Assembly: GCA_028583685.1 (NCBI GenBank)
Contig: JAMXIF010000051.1
Span: forward strand, 47,555,769-47,619,768
Direction: 5' to 3'
Length of the DNA stretch: 64,000 nucleotides
From: Petaurus breviceps papuanus
Lineage: Eukaryota; Chordata; Mammalia; Diprotodontia; Petauridae
A program made the translations under genes and the position numbers. The number at the start of each line of letters is the position of its first letter. Position 1 is the stretch's first letter. Below, one piece after another: positions 13,101-25,100 of the stretch. The notes beneath the pieces are model-generated. The model made no database searches, had not been told where the DNA came from, and worked only from the letters and a program-made list of their open reading frames with translations.

Positions 13101-16100
13101 CATTTGTGTCCCACTCTTCATGACTGCTGACCGCATTTGGGGTTTTCTTGACAGAGATACTGGAATGAATTGCCATTTCTTTCTCCAACTCATTTTATGG
13201 ATGAAGAAGCTGAGGCAAACAGGGTTAAGTGACTTGCCCAGGGTCTCACAGCTAGTAAGTGTCTGAGGCCAAATCAAGCTCAGGAAGATGAATCTTCCTG
13301 ACTCCAGACCTAGTGCTGTGTCCACTGAATCATCTAGCTGCCTTCTCTAGTAATGTAATATAGGTATTATTCCCATAGCCATGTAGATATATATTACTAT
13401 ATTAATATAAGTATTATTTCTTTGTATATATCTATATGATGTATAGTCTTATATTTTATATTGATATAACATAGGTGTTATACCTATAGAATGTATTACG
13501 ATACCATCATGATATAATATTTATATGATGTAGTATTATATCCTTATAATATATCATGTATAATAATATAGAATGATATGTCATAAAAATATATATTGAT
13601 AAAATATTGGTGTTATTTATGTACCTATGTTACTTAAGTGCTTGCTAGATAGAGTGACAAAGATGTCCCCACTCTCAAGGAGAATGTGGCCAAGGGGGGA
13701 GGAGAGTGGCCCAAGGATAAGGGCACCAGACGTCTGAGAGAGGTGACGGGACAGGCTAGTGCTAGAAGGGAACACAGAGGTCACATCCCATTGTTTCTGT
13801 AGAGAAGGGAACCAGGGTCTAGACAGGTAGAGACACCTTGCCTCAAGTCGTCAGATGACAGAGCCAGGATTATACACGAGGACTTCCAACTCCAAATTCT
13901 TTCTTTTGAAGAGCACTGTCTTCAGAAAATTAAAGTTAGTGAGTACACTTAGAACCCTTTTCAGGAAGCCAGGTGGTATTGGGGAGAAAGCCTGGACTTG
14001 GGTTCAGATCTCCCCTTGGATGCGTTCTGATATGACTAGATAAGTCACTTAATTGAGAGGGTGGTTCCCTCCAGGTCTAGATCAGTGGGGCTTTGGACTC
14101 TCACTGTTGAGCATGGTTTTGGAATCTAGAAAAAGCTAAGTTGAAATGCTGTCTGCCATTTACAAACACATAACCCTTTCAAAGAATCTGAGTTTACCCT
14201 GGGAAATGACTGGTGTTCTCTCTCTGTCTCTCTGTCTCTCTCCCCGCCCCCCCACCCCCCTCCGCCCTTTCTCATGCCCACACATATTTCAGCAGGAGTG
14301 ATCTGTTTCCCCCCCAAGGAGAAGTTTACCCTGATCCAGAGAGAATACAGAATGCTTTTCTTGGGATGTGCTCCCTGGAATTGAATTCCCACTGAGGTGT
14401 GGTGGCAGATGTGCAGCTGATGCCATCACTGACGCTTTACAAAATCAGTAGTGTTAAGAGCCTACCCTGTTTCCCTGCCCACAGAGAGCTTACCGTCTAA
14501 TGGGTGAGAGCAGGATTCCTGAATCGGCAGTGGCGAGAGATCTTTCCTTTGCTGCTTGGCCATGTTTCACTGGGGGCCTTGGTATTCTTTACAAATAGCT
14601 GAAAATAATAATAATAATAATAAAAGTAGAATGACCTCCCCCCCAGCATAAATCAGTTACAAGTCCCTTGGCCAGAGAAATGGACTCCTTGGGTCACTTG
14701 TTCAGGGCACAGCTTCATGGTCGGGTCTCCGCAGAGTCAAGGTCCCATCTGCCAACAGATGCCAGAGCCTGGAGACCCACCGCTCTAAAACCTCTCTTCG
14801 AGGCCTCCTTCCTGCAGCAGCTGAGGGGAAGGTGACATTTGGGTTTTCCAGTGGAACTCTGGGGGTGGGGATGGGGGTGGGGGAGTTCTTGAGTAAAAGC
14901 TCCTGCTGAATAGCAGGAGAAGGGCCTTCTCAGAGCAGCACACGCACATTTATTTTTTTTCTGTGGTTGCTGGTTTGGACCAAAAGCTGCCTGTTCTGGA
15001 AGCGCCTGGGTGCATATGCTAGGAAGCCGTTCATCACTGGGGATCTGCGCAGCAGGAATGGCCCAGACAGCCAATGCCTGTGTCTTCATTGCTCTCAGTT
15101 TTTTTTGTAGCCGGTGTTGAAATGCTACCCTTTTGTCTAGGGGGGGAGGGGGAGCTCGCACAGTTTTGCCATTTCTGGGGCTGGAGTTTTTCTTTCTTCT
15201 TGCCTCTTATAAAAGTACAGCGGCTACAGCAGCGTTCTCAAGTTTTTTTTCCCCCAAAACTATTCATTTTAATCCCCTCAATTTAACTCATCCCAAACCT
15301 CCCATTTAAGGTGTTGATTTCATTCCCCTTCCCTTCTGATCCTTTAATTATAACTAATAGTAATTTAATCATAACTACCAATAAAAATTGATTCCCATCT
15401 CTTCCCCTTTGGCTCCTTATTAATGTTATAGGCAATAAAATTTTAATTGGTCAGGAAAAGCAAAGAGCCTGGACAACCTGCAGATTGAATAATGGAGGCT
15501 AACGAGTTCTCCTCACCACAGCCCTTGATAATTAATTGTGGAACCTCAGATGATTGGACATCTGATTAGAACTGAGCATAAAGAGGTCCCATCCTGCTGG
15601 TTAGCCTAGGGGCAGATCCATAAAGGTTAATGGCAGACAGTTCTCCCCTTTTCCATCCATGCTGAAGTTTGTGACTTAGGGCAACATTTGCCAACCAATG
15701 TCATCAGAACGATTGCCTTGCTTTAAGTGGAGGGGCTGAGGGTGGAGATGCATGCATGGGACCTATCTGGCCTTTCCAGAGGAGTCACCAGCAAGCATTT
15801 TCCATTTCCACAAGTGGTGGAATTAGCTGATTACTTACTCTTTTCAGTAGTAATTTGGTAAATTTTGGACGTTTGGGGGAAAGTTGGCTGTTATCTGTTA
15901 AGAACTCTAGTGTGGTTTTTTATAATTTGGAAATTACTCCCCTCTGTCCTCCATTCCCCTTTTTTAAAAGAAAAAAAAAGATTTTATTGCTGGTCTTTTG
16001 TTTTCCATAACTCGAATATCCCTGTCATCCGTCCTCCCCCACCCTCATTCATCCTTTATAAGGAAAGATTCTTTTTTAAAGGAAAAAAAGATCAGGACTG

Positions 16101-19100
16101 GTTAGTACATTGAACACACCTGCCATTATGTACAGAAGGAGATTGATGGTGTCTTCTGTCTCTTTTTTGGAGCCAAGCTTTTTTTTTGTAATTTTACAAT
16201 ATTCATATTTGGTTGTTTTAGTTCTTTCCAGATACGTTGAAAGCAAATAATTCAGTTCAGTAGACATTAAGTGCCTGTTATGTGCTGAGCACAGTGGAGT
16301 ACAAATAAAAAAAAAGAGACAGTTCTTGTCCTCAAGGAGCTTGCAGTCCAAGGGGGAAGACAGCACACTGAGGGAAGTTGGTAAGGTGGGGTGGCCAGCA
16401 GGGCGGCGTGGGGATTCGTCATGCTCCCTGAGCAGAGCTGCAGATGGAAAGTGGGGAATGGGCTGGAGGGTCCAGGGCCAGTGCTGTGAAGAGGAAAGCT
16501 TTGGGAGGAGTTAGTGCTGGTCCAGTCAGAGAAGAGTGGAGGCTGTGAGCCTACAAGAAGACATGATGAGATGCCTCTCTTTCTCCTTCCTTTCCCCCTC
16601 CCCTTTCTCTCAAAGATTATATAATGGGTTCAGACGTAAGTGAAGCATCATGCCAAGTCAACACTATGTCATAAGCAGCATGGTATTCATGGGATGGGCC
16701 GTGGGTTTTGAGGCAGTTGTCTTGGATTTGAATCTTGGCGCAGTTCTACTCTCTGGGCTGACTTTAAGCAGCTTCCTCATTTATACAGTGAAGGAGTTCA
16801 CATCAGTCATGAAAGCAATAATGAACATTTATAGAATGCTTCAAGGTTTGCAAAATACTCTCCATATGCTGTTCAGAGCTATCGTGAGAGGTAGGTATCA
16901 GTATTGTCCCCATTTTATAGCTGAGGAAACTGAGTCTGGGAAGAGGTTAAAAGTCAGGAAGTGTTTGAGGCTGGATTTGAATCCAAGTCTTTCTCACTCC
17001 AAGTCACACACACTGTCTACTGTGCCACCAAAGAGATTTACCAATGAAGTGTGGTAAGAACTGTTGATATAAAGCATTCATCTCAAGCCTAGAGGCTCAC
17101 TGTTCTTCCACATAAAAGATTTCCTAAGAGAGGAGGCTCAAACTTAACTGAGTTTTGTGGGGCACACGTGTAGGAAACAAAAGGGTAGAGAGGTGAGACT
17201 CTCCATCTCAGAGTTTATGAGGGCATTGTTTTCCGACAACATCATCTTAGTATTCAGAATGACCTCATTGCAGCTTCAGAGCTGGGAGGGATCTTAGAGG
17301 CCATCTGTTCCAGTCCCCTCATTTTACAGATGAGGAAACTGAGACCTAGAGACAAATGACTCGTCCAGGGTCACTGTACTTTGAGCTAGTAAGTGGCCTA
17401 TCACCTGAGGCCTTGAGGCAGAGACTGGAAGGTAACTTCTTGGGAATATTGGAATTGGAATTCATTTGTTTGGAGTTGGGACTGGAGGTCAATTTACAAT
17501 TTAAATGCAAGATTATAGGAAACTAGCAGCTGTGGCCCTGATACTGAAAGATTCTTGAAAAGTGTGTGAGTGTGAGAGAGGGGGGGGGGGAGAGACAGAG
17601 AGAAAAGGTGTTATTTTCCCAAAACGTTCTTCTTGACCAGCTGGAACAATTAGGCTTCTCCCCAAAGCACTTGGGTGCATTCATGCATGTGTATACAACA
17701 TTTTCTCCTTTCCAGTCTCTCCCTCCTTTTCTTCTCTTTCTCCCTCACACTGTCTTCCTCCCTTTCTCTCCCTACCCCATTTTCCAGAAGTTATTTCATA
17801 TAAATTGAAAGCAAAATTCATTAAATGATCCACTCATGTTCCCAACGGAGAATCTGAGAAAGCCTAGAGCCTTGCTGTTACTGGTCTGATTCTCTATAAG
17901 TCAGAGATGATTGGGGTTTGGGTGTTTTGTAAGTTTTTGCTTAACTCTGAGGAAAGAAGCATGAGGCCTGAAGGGAATTAGTTCACCTTGATTAGGACAC
18001 ACTTCAGGTGTGTTCTAAAAACATCCGAAGACTCTGTGGCCAGAAAAAAGGGAGCAAGTGTTTAGCTTTTTGCGCCTGTGGTTTTAGAGTCAGGACTAAT
18101 AAAAGAAGACTGTTCGGATTGGCTGAGCGGCAGTGGGCTGCCAAGGCGATGTGCCTTCCTGTTGTAACAGGTTTATTTATCATCAGCTGGGGAGATAAGG
18201 TAGCCTGCATTAACGGACCAGCTCCCCAGTCCTGCTCATCACAACCCTACTATCTTCATAGCCTATGTTGGAGGCTTGGGAAATTGCACATTGTAAATGA
18301 CATCCAGAATCTTAGGCTGGCTAGATCCAAAGGCCTAGACTGAGTCTAGTGGGAAGCAAGAATGGTTGTTTTTTCCCTCTAATTGGGGGGGGGGGTGGGA
18401 GAGGTGGGGAGGAGAGCTCATCTCTGAAATTCTACTGAATTCTGAAACAGTCTCTGTCTCTCTGTGTTTCTGTCTCTGTCCTCTCTCTCTCTCTTCTTTC
18501 TTTGTCTCTCTCTCTTCCCTGGAACCCTGTATTACTCTTCATGTCAGATAATTGACACATTGTTAAATTAAATATTACTTAACTTGCTGGTGCCTAGGAG
18601 GCCAGACGGAAGGAAAATCTGGGTACTTCTTGACTTCTGTAATTCTTGAGCAGAATTCTAAGGATGTTCCTGCACCAAGGAGTCCCCTCTCCTGACTTCC
18701 CAGCTCCCTCTTGTCCAGGAGAGTTTGTGGTCAGTGAAGGAAGTGTTGGGACAATTACTTAACAGACAGTCTGGTGTCCCTGAGCACCCCCCTCTGAGGA
18801 TGTAGCACTGCCAGGAATTGCCCCCCGTAGTTTATATCTGAGGACGGTTAGTATCAGAAGAAGCGGGAGGTTCACTTTCTCACATTTATTTGTGGATGTA
18901 GAGGGTGAAGCACAGTATTATTTTATTTTCTTTAATTTTTCTTTTCTTTTTTTTTTTTAAAAGCATTTGGGGTTTAAGTAACTTGCTCGAGGTTACACGG
19001 CCAGTTATTTTGTGTGGGTGCTAAGTATCAGAGGCCGGAACCGATACCAGGTCTCCTGACTCCGAGGCCGGCGCTCTTACTCACTGCGGCCACCTGTCCA

Positions 19101-22100
19101 CCCCAGCGCAGTGTTATTTTAAAAAAGAAATGAGATCTGGTCTGCTGAGAGAGACAGAGAGAGACAGACAGAGAAGGAGAGGGAGAGAGAGAGAAGGAAG
19201 GAGGGAGGGGGGAGAGAGAGGGAGCAGGAAGGGAGGGGGGGAGGGAGGGTGGAGAGGGAGGGAGGGGGGGGGGGGGGGGGGAGAGAGAGGGGGAGAGAGA
19301 GGGAGAGAAAGAGAGAGAAGGAGGGAGGGAGGAGAGAGAGAATTTATATCCTGTGGGATGAAGGAAGAAAAGTCAGATTGTTGGGAGCTGAGAGATTCTG
19401 GGGTAAGGCCTTGGTATCTGAGGATACACATGCAGCAGTAGAAACATGGTTAACATCAGGTTACAGCTTGTCCCATGGAAATGGATCCTCCCAGAACAGA
19501 AAACCAGCAAAGGAGCCCAGGGTGCAAAACTCGGGTTCTCCCTCCCTTTCCTTGGCCTCATTGCTGGGCAGGAGGGCGTCCGGAGGAGGTCATGGAAGGA
19601 GGACTTACCTCAGAGTGTGGTTTGAAGCTGAGTTGCTGTGCTGTAAGCTAGGAGAGCCAGAAACAGTGAACGGGGTCTTTGGCCTAAGTGAGAGGTGTGG
19701 CTTTCAGGGGCAATGACAAGGTAGAGTGTTGTGGTACCCTGCCCTGGTCACATACCACATACTGCCTTTAGTTTGGGGCACCATAGCCCAGGAAGGTCGT
19801 TGGTAAACTATAGCGCATAAAGAAGGTGGGAACGAATTTGATCCCGATCTGATGGGAGGATGAAACCAGGATGATGGAGTTGGTGGCATCTCAGAATCAG
19901 CTGAAAGAAGGACCTGGGGCCATTTTGCCTGGAGAAGAGAAGACGCCCAGGGACATGATGGCATCTTCACATTTTTGAAGGGCCAGCGTCTGGAGGAGGG
20001 TCATTTGATGTGTTCTGCTAGACCTAGAAGGCAGAACCAGGAATGGCCCTGGATGGAAGGTGCTGAGAGGCAAATCTGAGGTGGATGATGGGGGGTGGGG
20101 GGGCCAAAAAAGAGACGAAAAACTTTTCCAACAATTTGGGCTCCAGAAAGGAAGGAGAGGGCTTCTTTGGGAGTCGTTAAGTAGAGGCGAACTAAAGGAA
20201 GATGCTTGTTCAGACATGGGTGGGCCTGGGCAGCCCCCAGGATCATGCCTTCCAACTTGAAAATTCTGTGATTCTGTGAAGTCTTTCTCCTTAAGATTGT
20301 TTTGTTTAAAATAATATCTTGTTTTTTTCCAATGACATGTCAAAATATTTTTAACATTTGTTACTGTGTGACCCTGGGCAAGTCACTTAACCCTGGTTGC
20401 CTTAGTTTCCTGATCTGTAAAGGGAGCTGGAGAAGGAAGTGGCAGATCCCTCCAGTATCTGCCAAGAAAACCCCAGATGGGTCATGAGAGTCAAGTATGA
20501 CTGAAAAACGACACCACCAGCACAACTCTGGGAAGCAGGTGCTATTATTACCCCCATTTTACTGATGAGGAAACTGAGGCAGACAGTGGTTAAGTGACTT
20601 GCCCAGGGTAGCACAGGTAGTGCGGGGCAGAGACCACATTGGAACTCGGCTCCTCTGGACTCCAGGTGTGGTGTCTCTTCGTTGCGGTACCTAACTGCCC
20701 CAGGCAGGCAGATGGAAACAGGATCTTTGAGGAGACACGGTGATTAGACTGCTCTGCTCTCTTGTTTTAGAGAGAGAGTGTGTGTGAGTGTGCATGAGTC
20801 GGGGGATGTCCTCATTTGCCAGAGAGTCACAAAAAGTCTTTGCAAGTGAAGCATGTCCTCTTGGAATGCGGGCCACCTGAGGGCTAGGGCTGCTTTTTCA
20901 CCGCCATTCTTTGTATCCACAGCATTTCACATAGCGACTGACTTGTCAGTATTCAGTAAATGCTGTTGATTCGGTTCATTATGACTCGGGATTCTCTGAT
21001 TGGAAACAGGGACTTTCAGACGCGGCATCATTCTTGCCAGTGTTGGGATTCATTCCCAAGTGTCCCTTATCCCTGGGCTCTGGGGGTGGTGACTTCTCAG
21101 GGGGCTCCAAGAACGTGAGCAGCTTCTCTCCTATTAATAGCAAGAGTTAGGTACCGGTTCCCCCACGGGGCTGCAGAGGCAGCCTTGGTGTTCCTGGAAT
21201 GTCACGGATTCTCTAGAAAGCCATCTGGCCCCTGTGTTTTCTCTTGAGTTTCATAAATGCCCTCCCCCCGCATGTGAATTCTTGGACTCTAAGGAGAACT
21301 CCTTTCCCAGGTGGGATAGCAGATGGAGGAGGAGAGGCCCTTCCCTCCTGTGCTGCCCTCCCAAATCCTTTTGGGGTGTAATATTTCTGTTCATCAGTGG
21401 CTGTCCACCTACTAATTGGGGGAGCGTGACTTATTCCACCTGTGGTAGAGACACACACACACTCACACACACACAGACACACATACAAACACACACACTG
21501 TCTCTCTCTCTCTCTCTCTCACCCTCAAGGGAATGTAATTAGAGAGAGAGCCAGGGCAGCCCTTTGGGTTTCCAGGTTTCCATGATAGTCGTTGCTGGCT
21601 GACAGGGCTTGGAGCTCATGATGCAACCCACCTAGATGGTGCAATCTAGTGACATCCAGCACAAACGGTGTTTGTTGTAGGGGCGGCTTCTTGGAAGGGA
21701 GACCTTGCGGTGCAGTGTGTCTGTGTGCGGGATGTGGAGGGGAAGGCATCTGCTGATTTGGGAGGGTGTGGTGGAGAGAAGGTCTTTGTTTCTCCTTACT
21801 TTAGGCATGGTTTATTAAAAGTAGCATTGAATGGCAGTACAGATTAGCTTGCAGGGTATAAAGTGTCATTCCCACTCCCTGTTGGAATGCCTTTGCCCAC
21901 AGCTCCTAGCAGGCAGATGGTGCAGCCTAGACAGCGGCTTCAGACTTTGGCATTAGGGAGACCTGAGTTCAAATCCTGCCTTGGATACTCAGCTGCTTGA
22001 CCCTGAGCAAGCCACCTGACCTCTCAGCTTCAGTTTCCTCATCTGTGAAATGGGGATAAAATGGCACCTGCCTTAACAGGGTCGTTGTGAGCATCAGCAC

Positions 22101-25100
22101 ATGGAAGGGCTTTGCAAACATTAAAGCAGTGTGTAAATATTATCTGTTAATGCTCTCGATGATGCTGGTCCAGCGACTTAATCTCTGTCCCAGTTTCATC
22201 ATCTGTAGGTGGGATGTATCCCCCCACCCCCAGCCCCATATACCTTAGGGCCATTGTAAGGATCAGATGAGAGAAAATAAGTAAATCCTTTTATCTGTCT
22301 TATGGCATTATATAAACGCTAGGCATTTATCATTATTATTAACAATAATTAACATTATTATTAACAATTAATATTATGACTGATTCTCATTGACTTCTGG
22401 TTCAAACTTGTCTGTACCCCCTTATTTCAGTTCTGGGGGGGGTACTTTCCGTCATTTCAGAAAGGACTTTCTGGGTTTCCTCGGCAGACATTGCTCACTC
22501 TCGCCGGTCTGTCAAGCGGGCCGGTGTTCTCTTGCCTCTGTATGCCGTCCCTCATTGCTGGAGCTCTAGGTGCTTTCCAGCTTTGCAGCTCCTCATTCTG
22601 CTCCTGTGAAAGTCTTTGAACTGGTGGCTGATTTTTGTTTTGCTTTGAGTAATGCTTTGGGGATGTATTGTCAACAGTGGAATTACTGGGTCAGAGGGAG
22701 ATGCTCGTTTGACAGTAGTAGTCGCTGACGTTTGCAGCCATGCTTTCAGACTTGCAAAGCCTTTTCCATAGGTTATCTAATGTTAGCCTCGCCAAATCCC
22801 CATGAGGCAAGAAGGCCAGATATTTTCATTCATTCCCATTTTATATATGAAGAATATATAAGAGCGAGACTGTCTGAGGCCGAGAAAGATCCAGTAACTT
22901 GATAATAGTCACACATTGTATCATAGACAGCAGAAGCAAAATGTGGGAGAGGGAGAGAGAACAGGTTTTGTGACCCTAAGTTTGCTAAGTTCTTTGTACC
23001 TCAATTTCCTCCTCTGGGCAATGGGGGTGATGACAGCACCTGCCGCACAAGGTGGCCGATGACCTATGAAAAGTGCTTTGCAAACCTTAAAGCCACATTT
23101 AGAACATCCTCCTTACTGTCTTTGTCCTTGCTAGTCTGGTTAGCCCAGACCAGTTTATAAAGCTGGCATGTCTGCGTTTTTTCTCCTTGGCACCCACGTG
23201 CACGTGAGGACCCTTTCTCTCCCTTCCCATCTAAGGACAAGTAGGATCAGTAGTGAAAGGGTTGTGGCTGATGTCAGGAAGCAAGTCACCAAGAACAGAA
23301 CTGATGGAGTTCTTAGCACATCCCAGGCCCTGTGTTAAGCCTTGGTGATGAAAAAAGGGCCCCTGCCCTCAAGGACCTTACATTCTACTGGGGGAAAGAA
23401 CAGACAAGATAGAGGTATGGTTGATAGAAGGCAGTTTGAGAGGGGAGGGCATTAGGAGCTCTGTGTACCAGGGAAAGAAAGGCCGCTGCCAGACATGGGA
23501 TTTGTGCATCTGGAAGGAACTCAGGATAACTAGATGGTGAAGGGGAAAGGTGAGTGAACCCCAGTGTTGCTGGCTCAGAAGAGTGGAAGGGAGACTGCAG
23601 ATGTATGGAGGGCTGGGTTATGAAGAGCTTTAAGTGACAGAGGGGGCTTCAGAGCTGATGCGGAAGATACCAGGGAGCCACGATGGTTAGAAGCTATCCA
23701 GTCATTGTCAGGTGCCTCAGAAAACCTCCCATGGGTGAACGTGACCACAGCTCACTGTTATCTCCTCGATCAGTCCTTATCTTGTTGTCAGTGCTTGGTC
23801 CCTTGGTGTGGTGTGGTGTGGTGTGGTGTGGTGTGTGTGTGTGTGTGTGTGGTATGTGTGTGTGTGTGTGTGTGTAATGTGTGTGGTGTGTGGGGGGGTG
23901 TGGGGTGTGTGTGGGGTGTGATGTGTGTGTGTGTAATGTGTGGGGTGTGTGTGTGTAATGTGTGTGGTGTGCTTGTGTGTGGTGTGTGTGTGTGGTGTGG
24001 GGGGTGTGATGTGTGGTGTGTGATGTGTGTGTGGGGTGTGTGTGTGTAATGTGTGTGGTGTGTGTGNNNNNNNNNNNNNNNNNNNNNNNNNNNNNNNNNN
24101 NNNNNNNNNNNNNNNNNNNNNNNNNNNNNNNNNNNNNNNNNNNNNNNNNNNNNNNNNNNNNNNNNNAAAATCTCTCAAAAATGGGGAAATCCCCTTTGTG
24201 CCTTGCTGTGGACACCTCGAATTGTTTCTTGGCTATATGGGGATCGTGTCTTCCCATGCCTTTAGGGGTCACCCTTTGGGACATACCTTGGTACAGAGGC
24301 AACACATCTTTTTACCCTAGAGTTTTATTTTTTTGATATCATTGTGCTTCCCAGAATTGTTTTTAAGATAGAACGTGAGCTCTTGGCGCAGGGATTAGTA
24401 TTATTGTTGTTACTATTCGTTGGTCATGGGATCCCTAAATGTTTCGCCTGTTGCCTGCTTGGCATGTGGCAGGTGCCTAATGACTCCTTATTCATTGGTT
24501 GGTGGAAAGGCAGTCGGTCTGGGTTCAGGTCTTTGCTCCTTGCCTTCCGCTCCTGTGTGACCTGTTTCTCTGGGTCTCATCTTACTCATGTGCCAAAGGA
24601 GTGGGTGGTGTTAGGTAAGTTCCCATGCCGCTCTAAATGTCAGGCAGGAGCCCCACGCACATTGGGAGCTGGGAGGGCGGCGTGCTAGACTGCCCTTTGT
24701 CCTGCCTTCCTCGGGCCTGACCCTGGCTCACTCTGCCCCTGGCTCCCAAGGCCTCTGTAGCTCACCACTGCTCGGCTCTAGTTTTCTATCCTGTCCCCAC
24801 CTGAATAAACATGACCGGAACGTCATGGGCAGCCAGCCTGAGAATCTGCCAACATTCCCCAGGGAACTGGTGATTCACCAGCAGGGAAAAGAGAAGGGGA
24901 GACAGACAGACCTTCTAGCTCAGATAATGCATTTCCTGCCCAAGGAATGACCAGACCATTTCTTTCTTAAAAGATACTGTTTCCTTTAAGCAGATGATCC
25001 CCACCCACCCACCCCACCCCCAGTCTCCTGGTTAAAGAGAACACAAGGCTTGCTTTGAGATGGTGATGTTGCTTTCACTCGGGAAGGAAAATTCTGTTGA

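Noticed and set aside
14715-15161. 148-aa minus-strand open frame, Pro-rich
   Set aside because: It has no domain, overlaps the G-quadruplex motif (its PHPHPHP run is just that repeat) and lies mid-intron.
19114-19716. Arg/Glu/Gly-rich frames (103-155 aa) around the GA tract
   Set aside because: They are products of a polypurine simple repeat.
23694-24336. A 203-aa and several smaller frames across the TG tract and gap
   Set aside because: They read through 100 N and simple repeat, so they are not evidence of a gene.
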